A stretch of 64,000 nucleotides of DNA from Omphiscola glabra (Eukaryota > Mollusca > Gastropoda > Lymnaeidae). Below the pieces are notes generated by a model that was not told the DNA's origin, did not search any database, and saw only the letters and a list, made by a program, of their open reading frames with translations. Shown here one piece after another: positions 1 through 12,300 of the stretch; position 1 is the stretch's first letter; every line of letters starts with the position of its first letter. Location of the stretch: positions 26,948,348 through 27,012,347 of the forward strand of contig OZ024804.1 in the NCBI GenBank assembly GCA_964017045.1. Direction: 5' to 3'. Both the position numbers and the translations under genes were made by a program.

Positions 1-194
1 AATTTAAAACTACTTCATAAATTAATTCAGAAATAGCTTATTGGTATGTTTTGAACATTTAAGTGTAATTTTAACAAATTTATGAATTAATATTTATTTT
101 ATACACAAAATCCATAAATGTAAAACAGATACAAGTGGAGCTGAACAAACTCTAGCAAGTAATCTCTTTATTTTCAATAAGATTTATCATTTAC
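1..194 (-). other. Start of intron downstream of exon 66
   Basis: AT-rich intronic sequence starting with donor GTAAAT at 194. It continues outside the window. No other feature seen. Confidence 0.8.
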
Positions 195-311
195 CTGAGA
201 TTCGTACTCCTTTTCTCTCCTGTTTGCCACTTCGTTGCGTATGAGATCTCCAATGTATTCTATCACCATGGTGTGCTTCTCCAAGTCATGGGCTGCGTAC
301 AGGCCAAGTCC
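195..311 (-). CDS. KMT2C/KMT2D: Exon 66: first 39 residues of SET domain (gene continues off window)
   Basis: Encodes [20 protein letters not shown] and [19 protein letters not shown], the start of the SET catalytic domain with GLGLYA and EYIG(D/E)(L/I)IR. The catalytic NHSCDPN, the YDY motif and the post-SET cysteines must lie below position 195 or outside the window. Donor CAG|GTAAAT at 194 is intact. Confidence 0.97.
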
Positions 312-3300
312 CTATTGATAGTGTGGAGGTGATTAGTAGATACATTTTAAAAAAGGATTGAGTACTAGTATTACTAGCAACAACCAGAGTCAATTTTTCT
401 CCCTGCAAATGTGACAAGACATGACATATACACGGTATATAAAAAAAACAAGAACTGAAGGGGCCTCATATTTAATAAAAAAAATAATGCAATATCCAAG
501 ACAAATAAAACAATAAAAATATGGGTTTAAATAGATGCTCCTCTATAGGCAAACAGATCGGGGGAATAGACTCTTCAGCCCAGTAAGGCTACTATAATTG
601 TGGTGAAGATGCAAGCCCAGAGTTAAAACCATCAAAACAAATGTCAAATGACAGCAATCTAGTTGCCTTTCTTTTTTCGTCTATAAAGTTTTGCTTTTTC
701 TAGGCAAATGAATATGATGTATTTTATCACACATACTGATTATTTGACTTTTATTATGAAGTTAATTAACTGACAATTTTTAAATAAGAGTACATCTCAA
801 CAATTTACCATTGGGGACAAAGATAATCTCAAGTAAAGCTCCACAAGTTAATATTAGGGACAAGGACATTAGGATCACAAGTTTTGATATTTTTTTAAAG
901 TGCAAAAACCACAAAATATTTGCACCAGCACTGATAATGTGTCCAAATAATATAGAGCAGCCTCTTAGAGAAGCCTCTTAGGGAAGCCAGGGAAAGTGGT
1001 GATGTGAAAGCACTGAATTAAAGTTTTAAAAAAATAGAAGCAAATGTAAACACTTGATTGTCTGTTGTTAAATGAAGTCTATTTAAACAGAACTTGTCCC
1101 CATTCATTTTTTAAATTTTTATTTGAAAATCTCCCCTCCTCCCTCTATAAAATTGGTAAATCAAAATATCCACCTAATTGTGAGAGGTTAATTAGTCTAA
1201 ATGTAAAATTTTTTAAAACTCTGTAGAGATATAAACATATACAGAGAATTAAGAGAGAAGAAAAGCCTAAATCCTAAGTTTAAGAGAATGTTTCCCATAA
1301 GGAGGAAAAAAAAAGTGTTGCATTTCTCATTGCATGACTTTAAAATATAAATGATCATTAAAAGCCTTTTGATTTTACCTGAATACGTGACCTGCCTAGG
1401 TAGACAAGTGTCTTCCAGTCAGTCTTAAGCTTTCTGTATTGCTGGGACTTGGAGTGGACAAACTGTTTCATGTAAGGGGAGTTGATGTCACCTGTTACTC
1501 CAGTCACAGTTGAGGGGAGGGATCGTGAGTTTGTGGACTGAAGAGTGTGTGGCCTACAAGAGAAAAGAAAATTAAGAAAGTAACTAAAAGTCTTAGCCTA
1601 AATTGACTTAATAGAGTCTTTATCATAGTTAATGGATGTAAGGGCTAAAGATATACCATTTTCTATTTCTTATTTTATTTTCCTGAAATTGCTCCATCAA
1701 ATATAAATTTAAGAACACAAACATATTTTGTACAGAAAAACTTTACTTATAGTGTTCATTAGAATTTAGCTTCTTTGAATTCACTCCAATCTCATTTTGA
1801 ATAAGTATCAATATTTTCAACACTGACCAAATGAAATAATAAAAGTTTAAAAATGCACAAATTTTAACATGGCCACTTCCTGTTAAGAGCTTTAAGAATT
1901 ATCACTTGAGACTTTATGAATAGAATATTGCTGAATTCTAACTTATACATTTTACAGCCCCATGAACTAGCTTGAAACTGCAATAAAAATTACTGTTTCA
2001 TGCATAACAGATTTCATGTCAAGAAAGTGACAGGATTCTGCTAACCCAACTGGTTAGATAGGTAAGACTTTCCTTGCTGATTGGATCTTTTTATATTAAA
2101 CATGTGGTTCTTCTTGAAATTAAATTGCTAATTATCCTGAATATTTAAGAATATTACACTTTTAAGAATATTACACTTTTAAGAACATCTCTGACGCATT
2201 CTTACCGCCTGAAATGTGTTCTGAGTTTAGGCTCAGAACGCGCACATCCAGTTGGATTTATGGCAGGGGGCATTTCAATGAGAGGGGAGCGACCATATTT
2301 GAAATTGTAGTTCTGCAGAAGATCTGTTCCAGGAAGCTGTTGAAATTAATAATTTAAAGATTTAAATGCCTAAAATATGTGAATGAAATTATGCGCGAGT
2401 GATACCATTATCTTGACAGTCACTAAAACCTTCTCTTTAAATAATACAGAGCTGCAAAAAAAGAACTTACAGACTCCAAGACTTTGACAAGGTTTGGATC
2501 AGTCAAGCCAAAGAGTTCCTCTGCTGCCTTAAAGCTGGGGAATGTCTTCACCAAGTCTGCCTCCTTCCTCATGCGTTCCAAGGGTTTCAAGATGTGCATC
2601 CACACAGCTTTAAAAAAGAAAAAAATCCCAAAATAAGAGCATTATTTAAGCAATGACAGGAAAGCCTTTAATCTCAATTTTAATCTCATTCTTTAATCTC
2701 AATCTTTAATTGCAATCTTTAGTCTCAATCTTTAGTCTCAATCTTTAATCTCAATCTTTAGTCTCAATCTTTAATCTCAATCTTTAGTCTCAATCTTTAA
2801 TCTCAATCTTTAATCTCAATCTTTAATCTCAACCTTTAATCTCAATCTTTAGTCTCAATCTTTAATCACAATATATAATCTCAATCTTTAATCTCAACCT
2901 TTACTCAATCTTTAGTCTCAATCTTTAATCTCAATCTTTAATCTCAATCTTTAATCTCAATAACAGTGCAAATAAAAGCCAACCTAAATTTTTATTTTTA
3001 AGAGAACTGGTAAAGAACATTTATTTTACCTGCTGGACTGGTGTCCTTGAAGACACGTTCATCGTGGTTACCATCCACAATCTGTATTCTAAATTCAGGT
3101 TCTCCTTCATTATCGTGGATGCTGCACACGTAGCGACAACGCTTGTACAAAGAGTAAAAACTCCAGTAGAAGCGGCTGGTGCGGAATCCAACCTTGGAGA
3201 AACAGATGACATATGAGATAGAAACAGATGACATATGAGATAAACAGAACAGATTTAAAAAATTTATTTTTATACACTTTAAAATATCAGCCTGTTAAAA

Positions 3301-6300
3301 AAATAAATAATTAATTAATACATTTTAAAAAGCAGTTTTAATACTCCACCACCCCGCCACCCTCTTTTAATTAAAAAAAAAAAAAATCTATTCTAGCTAA
3401 ATTTAGTTTTATAAAATCAGCAGTTACATAGTTAATATTTCAACAAATATTTATTTAGCTAGTAAAATCTTTTTTTTTTAATTTATTTTGTGGGGGAGTC
3501 CTTTAAAATGTGTTCATTTATGATTCTTAGTACGATAAGAGAACATAATTCCAAGTGGTACATGGGATATTAATGAAATGATCCATTCAAGGATACATTA
3601 AACTTCTAGAACACTACAACTATTAGCCCAGCCAATCTTACAGGGTAGATGTAATCTTTGGTGTTGAATTTTCCACAGAGGATCTGATGTGGGAGAAGTT
3701 GGCCGATGCTGTGCAAGATAAGGGAGCCGATGCGTAGACTACAATGGCCATCTTCCTGGTGGAACATGCTGTGAAAACAAAGGGTAGGAATTTGAGGTGG
3801 ATAATGGAAAAATTATTATTAAGACAGTGTGTGCTGGTTTGATGACACTGAATGTCTTGGTTTTAATATAACTATACCCTAGTGTTTTGATAAAACCCGA
3901 AAATTTAAAGATACCATGAAGTGCCAATTAAAACTGACTTTTTTTGTCAAGGCAGATCAACAAATAAATTTAAGGAGTTTATGAGTTAAACATCTTTCAC
4001 AGAAAAACATGACTGCAGGTCTTAGTAAAAGTTTTTAAGAAAAATTAATTATCTACTAATGGTGTTTTGGGTTATTATTATTGTTAATAAAAGGATTGTG
4101 TAAAATATCAATACTTTACTTTGATGGTAAACTGTGCAAAATTTAACAAAACTTCCACTGGCTGTTTCCTATGAAAAGAGTGTTACTTTTTCAAACAATA
4201 CGAGTTTTCTTTATAATTTATGAGATGGACAGTACTTGTGACGTAATACTACTAATAATCTGACGGTTAGAAGCACATTTACAGCTTACCTGGCCACTTG
4301 TCTGTCTTCATCTCTGTTGATGTAAACCCTTCGCAGAACAACCAGACTGGTCATTTCATTACCCAGGGCCAATTTTGGTATATGATTGGGGCACAGTAAA
4401 GTCTGTAAATGTTTAGAGAGTTGGCAATTGATTACGGAGATCCCTTTTGATCAAGGGTCGCACCAGTGTGAGGAATCAACATTAACAATTTTTAAAAAAA
4501 TATTATTTTATGTAATGATAGGACTCAGATCAAAGTCTAGGACAGGAACAGTGTATTAAAATACTTTCTGCAGATATCCTCCATGCAGGCTACTGATTAC
4601 ATTATGTGAACTCAAAAAAAGCTGCAGGAGTTATTAATATAGCTTTAAAAAACTGCTTGTTTTACCTTATCTTGGTAGAACATGCAGCCCCTCAGTCTGG
4701 CGCATGGCAGGTGGTAGGCATTGGTGCAGCGTGGCTTGAAGCATGCCAAGGTAGCTCCAGTCTTACGACAAGCCACACATTCACTTGTCGCGCTGCGCTG
4801 GAAGGCTAGGTCTACATTCATGAGAGCTCCATTGAGGGTCTCATAAACATCGTAAGACCAGAGAGCACAGTTGAGGTGAACCCACTTGCTGACATCCATA
4901 TTGAGAAGTCTGCAGAAGATAAAAATGTTGAGATAGAATTCTTCTCGTCTACCATATGATACAAGCCTTAAATGACATTACTTGTTTATTTAATGTTTAC
5001 AAATGTAAGCTGAAATTTTACATGACTAGAAAATAATTACTTTTTTGAAAAGAGAAAAATAATTGGATACATTTTTAAATTACCAGTTAATGCTCTAAAA
5101 AAAATGTTTTATATTTTAGCAGTAAAAAATTCATTCATATTTTGCATTGTTACCTAACAAATAATTTCAAAATACATTTTAATTTTATAACTATGATGCA
5201 TGATGAATGCATAATAATTGACCTGTAAAAAAACTATTCATAAATCAAACTTGGTTTATGATTCCTCCTATGCACCTTTTATTAAAACAAACATTTTTAA
5301 TGAAGCTATCTTAAATTGATTCTCTTACTTAGAAATTGATGTAATTTTGTTTTGTTGAAATGTGTTCCCATGAGTAATGTGCATTTAAACAATAACAATA
5401 AGCTTTTTATTAATTTAATCCAGCCCTCACCTGCTAGGACCATCACTGTCACCATCACCAATATTCTGACACAGCATGCATTTTCTGGTGTCCAAAATAT
5501 CTGGCTTGGGGCGATGGATCATGCCAAGCACTTGCCATAGCTTGTCCAGTTCACACTCTGTCACAGATGGCCGTTTTGTGATGCTGTCGAGCAGATCTTG
5601 ATTGCCTCTTTTCCACCTCAAGCCTCGCCACTTTTTCACGAGAGGCTGTGGACAGTGCAAATAACATTTAAAGACATTTCAAACATGAACAGTTCAGTGC
5701 AATAGAATGTAGGCAGGGGTTGGCAACTTTTCTAGAAACGGGGGGCAGAGTAAATTATTTCTTTTTTTAGTGCCCAGCCTTATTAGTACTATGCCACTAA
5801 TGATTTATTTTGTAAATGTGGAAGGCTTGGATAGTTTAGGCTTGTGGGTCATGGACCAAGCTTTTTAGGTTATTACGTTAGGAATTCTGAAATAAGAAAG
5901 CAGATTTAAAGATATTTTATGTAATTTAATTTTTTTTCAAATACTTTCCACGGATAATTAGACTGAACAGTCATGTCTGCCATTCTTTATAAAACTCAGA
6001 TGACAATGGTGCAAGCAAAAATGATATATATGAAAAAAAATTTCTAACAAAAAATTAACTTGTGTAAAATTAACCTTAGAATAAGCTATGTCTGAAATTT
6101 GACTACTGGATCTCCTGTGGCGTTTTGCTGGCTTGAAAGCTGCAGGACTGGTAGAGGGGAAAGGAGATGTTGGTGTCGTTGACGGTGTTCCAGGACTACC
6201 CGATAGGTCACCTGGGGTGTCAGGCTCAGCTGGTGACAAGGCGGTGTCTGCAGCGACGGCAGCAATGATCTCATCCACGTTGGATGAAACTGTTGCGCTG

Positions 6301-9300
6301 CTAGGCGTCAGCGCCCCAGATGGCATTTCAAGCTTGACGCTGACAATCGGTGGGCTTTGAGAGGTTGAGGGAGTACATTCCAGTTCCTTGAGTCGCAGCT
6401 GAGCCTGGCGCTGCCTAGCTTCTAGTGCTGCAGAGAACTGCATGGAACAGTTCATGGAGCAAAAAATCATCTCCTCATCTCCACAGTCCTGATGGAGGAG
6501 ACAAATTGTTAGCTCATTAAACAATAAACTACATGTTTTGATGTAAAAAAAATTATAATGTAAACAATACAATTATGGACCGATTATGGATATGATTATT
6601 AGATTATAAACTTTTTTTTAAAAAAATCATGAAAATTTGGCTATGTAATTAAAATTAATATTATTTTGTTATCAATAATTTAAAGGCTATGATACAAAAT
6701 ATTGTTTCCCACTTTTTTTAGAACTTGTTAGTATCATGTGGACTGCTGCTAGAAAAATGACTTAAATATTCACAAGCCATGAAGACAAATCTAGTCTTAA
6801 GGCCACTTACCGAGTCTTGTTCTACTAGAATGAAGACAAATCTAGTCTTAAGGCCACTTACCGAGTCTTGTTCTACTAGAATGAAGACAAATCTAGTCTT
6901 AAGGCCACTTACCGAGTCTTGTTCTACTAGAATGAAGACAAATCTAATCTTAAGGCCACTTACCGAGTCTTGTTCTCCTAGAATGAAGACAAATCTAGTC
7001 TTAAGGCCACTTACCGAGTCTTGTTCTACTAGAATGGGGAATTCCCTCTTGTACTTGGCTATACCAGAGCACAAAACAAATACATCACAGTGTTGACAGA
7101 ACCTGGGTCGTGTGGACATCAATGTATGGATATTTACTGCCTCCTCTTTATCTGCAAAGAAAAAAAAAACACAAAAAAAACCCAACATTACAACCTTTTG
7201 AAAATTCACATAAGATGATAAAGCAATAGTAAAAATTAAACAAAAAATTTTTTGAGTGGAAAATTTCAAAATAATCAAGCAATAGCTCATACGTGTGAGG
7301 GACATGCGGAACATCTCAGGTGATGGGCTCCTGGTTATTTCATACGTTGGTGGTACAGCAATTTTTAACAGGTCAGCAATGGCTGATATTACAGCACCAA
7401 TGTCCTGGGCAGCTCCAGTTGACAAGGTCAGTGTGACAGAAACCTGGGGAATTTAATTAATTTTGAATTTCAGGTACACTAATAAATTAAAATATTATAA
7501 ATGCCAACATACATCAAGAACATCATCCTTACATCAAGAACATCATCCTTACATCAAGAACATCATCCTTACATCAAGAACATCATCCTTACATCAAGAA
7601 CATCCTCCTTACATCAAGAACAATTTATAATATTTCAATTACTTCGATTTAAATAATAAACAAATATAAATAAATGGTTTAATTTAGCATCCCTTCAAAG
7701 AAAAAGCTGATTAGGGTTGTTTTTTGCTTACCTTAATAAAAAAAGGATCATCTTAAACACAACAGGACAAAAATGGGAAGATTACCTGTTGGTCTAATGC
7801 TGGATCTAAGAAAGGCTGGGCAAGACCTGAGGTCAAATTTGGCAGATTGACGGTGAGGTCACGACCAGGTTGCTCCATGCCGCCCGATGGGCCAAGACCA
7901 AGTTCAAGGTCATTGCTGTCCTGCTTGATGAGCCCAAACTCTTGTTTGATACTAGCATCAAGGATTTGTTGATCTTTCATTGATGTTAGAGCTGCAAGAG
8001 AAAACATAAGTGAATTGAAATGTTTTTAAATGTAATTCCCCAGATGTATCTTATCTTTTCTATAATATTTAAATCCTTCTTTTTATAACTGTATAATGTG
8101 GTTTTAATAACCAAGAATAGCTGGAAAAAAACTCTATATATGAGGTTAATATGTCAGACCTGTTTACCCGTAAACTCTTAAAATCGTACAACATCATAAT
8201 AAAAACGTTCAATACATTATCTTAATAAAAAACACACACAGTATATATAATATATACACCTCAAAATCGTACATCATACGCCAAAATCATAAGAGTAAAC
8301 AGGTCTGACTTGTAGATATGTGGTCCATTTTAGTCAAATTATTACTCATTACAAATGATCTTTGTGACCCAGAACCTTGGTTTACACCATGGTTTCACAG
8401 CTAACTAATTAAAAAATCTACATTCAAGTAGGTGACTATCTGTGGACATACATGGTTTAACTGCCAGCGGGTGAACCAGGGGTACCACTGGTGAAGTTGT
8501 GTCTTCCAGTTTAACATCATTATTAGCCGCTGGGTCAATAGGTCGCAGGCCGGGGTATTCTGGTTCTTGTTCGTTGAAGCCAAACTCAGGAGAAGAGGAG
8601 GAGACAATTGTGTCGGGTGTCTCCCTTTCTTCTTTCCTGTTTAGGTTGGAGTGACAAGTTTAACTGTTAAGCTTATGATTTTAAAAATGTCAAGCTATCT
8701 CAAATATTATAATTTATAGTGAATGCATCCAAGTATGTGTGTCCACACCTTTAAGTGAAAATTTGAGGACACAAAAAATTAAACTACATGCACAAGGTAT
8801 TTTGGATTCCGTATGTTTAGAGAGAAATGTGAAGAAATGAAGGGAAATTATTTCAATTTTTCTCTTAAATTTTAATTTCAATTTATTTATTTGTTTCAGA
8901 GGGGTGGCCTGACCTACAATGTAAATTATAATTTTAAGTTTGGAAAAATAAAAAAAAAGAATTATATCATTAAAAGCTAACTTTGCTCACAATCACAAAA
9001 ATTGACTTAAAATATGAAGGATTTTTTTAAATTTGTGAACCTATGAAGGTGATCAGCTTTCATAATAAATTTGGTTGAGTAAAATTATTAGTGGGTTGAC
9101 CAGGGATTTAAAAAAAAATTGTCTATTACTTATTTATCAAGACATTATATTACTGTCTGCCAATTTTCAAAGCTTGTATAACATTTCAATGTTTGCTGTT
9201 GAAATTCTTTCTCAAATTAAACTAGTTTATAAATATCTACCTAATAATTTTAATTTTGTACAAACGGTTTGTTAAAATAAAACAGCTACTTTGCAAAAAC

Positions 9301-12300
9301 CTTAATTCATATTGAGAGCCATTAATAAGGCAATTATTACCTCTCCCTCATCATCTGTTCTGATTTAATCTCAATGCGAGGTAATGGAGGTAAGACCAGA
9401 CGAGGACTTGTTCGAGGGCCTGGCCTTCCAGCTTGCAGACCTCCGTCTTGTACCTTCAGTATTTGCATTGGATCTGTTAGGGGAAACAAATATCACTGAA
9501 TCAAACTATTGGTTCTCTCAACAAAAACACACAAAAAAGGTTTTCTTTGTGACTTCATCAATAGATAAGATAATAAATTGTTGCTGTTAGTTCTCATTTT
9601 GACTTGATCATCGATGAGATAATGGACAAAAAAATCCTTTTAGCATACACATTTTTTTAACTAATTTTGAAAAAAAAAAAATTTGCTTGTCAGGGAGTTT
9701 AAGTTTTAAAAAAGCTATAAAAATATCACCACAATGATTCGTGGCTATCGGCATGCTAAGGCTTTGTGTTTTCATAAATAGGTCGCTAGAAATAGCTGTA
9801 GTAATATTTAGCCTAGTGACAACCCACTGTAGACTAGTCTTTCAGTGCTGGTGACGTAATTAATTTGTTCGGCAACAAACCTCCCCCACCCTCATCGGTA
9901 GGGGAAAAATAGTTTTATCGGGGTCTCTTAAAATTGTAGTTCTGACCGGTCTCGCGTAGAATCGTAAAGACATCTCAAAAGCGTACATTGTACGCCAAAA
10001 TCATACAAGTAAACAGTTCTGCTAAACTACTTTTCAACATTAAAAGCTTTTGAAGTTATTTATCAGATATTAGATTTCATGAAACCATCTTGTGCATGAT
10101 ATACTTAAAGTCAAAACATTTTGTCCATTACCTCCTATACCCTGCATCATCCTAAGTTTTGCTTCATTTGCACGCTGTCGTTGGGCAATGATCTCAGCTG
10201 ATGGTACAGTAGGGCGAAGTCCAGGTGGCGGTTGTGGAAACAACAAACTTCCATACATGTCCTCAATGCCATCAATGTACGCACTGCAGAAACGTCCTTT
10301 CAGTGACGATATGCCTGAATGGCATAAAACAAAGTTTTAATCCACTTGGAAAAAACTTATTTTAATATTCAATTTCTTAGTCTATACATTTCCTAAATAG
10401 ATTTTATATTTGTATTTGAAAGCACACACAAAGATAATGAAGAGTGTTCTTAAATCAATTATTACAGTCATGCACATTGCTCTACCCTGTGAGCATCTTC
10501 TGGCCACAGTGGATAAGTTCCTAAGCTGCTGTCAGACTAACGTAGCTGCTGTCAGACCAACATAGCAGCTATTGATGCAAATGAATTCACAAAAGCTGTT
10601 AATCTCTTAGTTACATTTATTTGTTAAAACCCTCAATTTTTCATCATTTTAATAGTATCCCCCAATGTCTTCCAATTTTAGCTATTTTAAAACTGATGTG
10701 AAATACCATGCCACTGACCAGTGAGATTGGGTGCCCCCTTGATGGGTAAAATTGACATTGCTGTGGCTATGATAGGTTCCTGAAGTTGGATGGAGGGCAT
10801 GTTGTGAAGCTGCTGCAGAAATGTTTCCCTCTGGGCGTCCAGCTCTTTTGACTGGTTCTCTTTTAGCTAAATAAAGGATGGTAAATGAGCTCAGAGTCAG
10901 AAGCAAAAACATGAGCAAAGGTTTCATTGCAACATGTTTCATTCACTGAATTTTGCCAGTCATCAGTTTGCCAGTCTTCAGTTTGTCAGTCTACTGTTTG
11001 TCAGTCTACAGTTTGTCAGTCCACAGTTTGCCAGTCTACAGTTTGCCAGTCTACAGTTATTTGGAAAAGCACAGCTCAAATATAAAATCATTAATTCTTT
11101 AACTTTCTACCTCCCCCTCCAAGCTCTTTGATATATTAACTGCCTTCAAAGAAAGCAAAGCTCATTTTCACAATAAAGACATTCATAGATTGTTATAACA
11201 TTGGCAATATAACATATTATTGTCCACCTTGCTTACAAACATATTTAAAATTCACATGGAATTCTTGGTTAAAAAGATAATCTAGAGCAGGCCTGCACAA
11301 CTCAAAATGTAAGGCGAGCCGTAATACTTCATGAAACACTTGTGCAGGCCAAAGGAAAATAGGACAGGACTTGTGCGGGCCAAAACAAAATAGGTCAGGG
11401 GGAAAGCTATTAGGAAAATAATAAGAAAAAGAATATTTTGTTACTTCGCGGGCCACAAAGTGAGTGCTGCTGCCCACAGGCCGTATGATGTGCAGGTCTG
11501 ATCTAGATTTAGAGTTTGAATATACCAAGAAAACCGTGTTAGTTTTGAAAGGACATTAAAAATAAGACAAGTGTCAGGAAGCTGTGGCTACCTTGGCTTT
11601 TTTGCTCCTTTTCCTGGGAATCTCCACACCAATTTCTCCAACAACTTTAGTTTTTCGTTTCTTCTTCTCTGATGGAGCCAGAGTGCTGCCAACAATCTTC
11701 CTCTTATTTTTTCGGGACACCTCATATTCTTGTCTCTTCTGTTCATATTCTTGCCGCCTCATTTCTGCAAAAAGACAAAATAAATTATTCAAATGGGTAT
11801 CTTAACAAAACATAACACAAAGTTGAGGAAAAGCATTTCGAAAGAGGTCCATAAATATAATATAATGTTATAAGGGCAGATTTTAAATGCCCCATTACCA
11901 CAAATATCTGAAAGGAGACAGATTGTTTTTTTAAAAATCAACTCTTCCATGTTTTGCTGAATAATTAAATACCCAAAATCTTCTCCTTTTCCTCTGGTGT
12001 TTTTGCTTCCCATTCTGGTGTAGAGATCTCAGTTTCTTTACACAGAGGCATGGAGTCAATCATTTCGAGTTGACGCTGTTGCTCAGGGGTCAATGAGGGC
12101 AGACTATCTTCACTCTGCTTACCGGTAATTAAAAAAAATAAAAATAGTTTTTAAAACTCTGTGAAACAATATTTGTGCTTCACCGTAAGGATTTAAAAGT
12201 GTTGTTAATATAAAAATATCATTTGATGATTTAAAAAGAAATTAATTGTCCAGTAGTTAACAGGTTTGAAAAAATGAGCTTACATCTGGAGTTGTCAGTT

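Noticed and set aside
6779..7096. 105-codon plus-strand frame with [16 protein letters not shown] repeats
   Set aside because: Antisense of the 51-bp array at the exon 56 donor. Repetitive by construction, no homology.
9075..9275. 66-codon plus-strand frame
   Set aside because: AT-rich intron sequence, no similarity and no splice context.
11217..11528. 103-codon minus-strand open frame
   Set aside because: It spans the hAT miniature element and its flanks. No domain and no splice logic.
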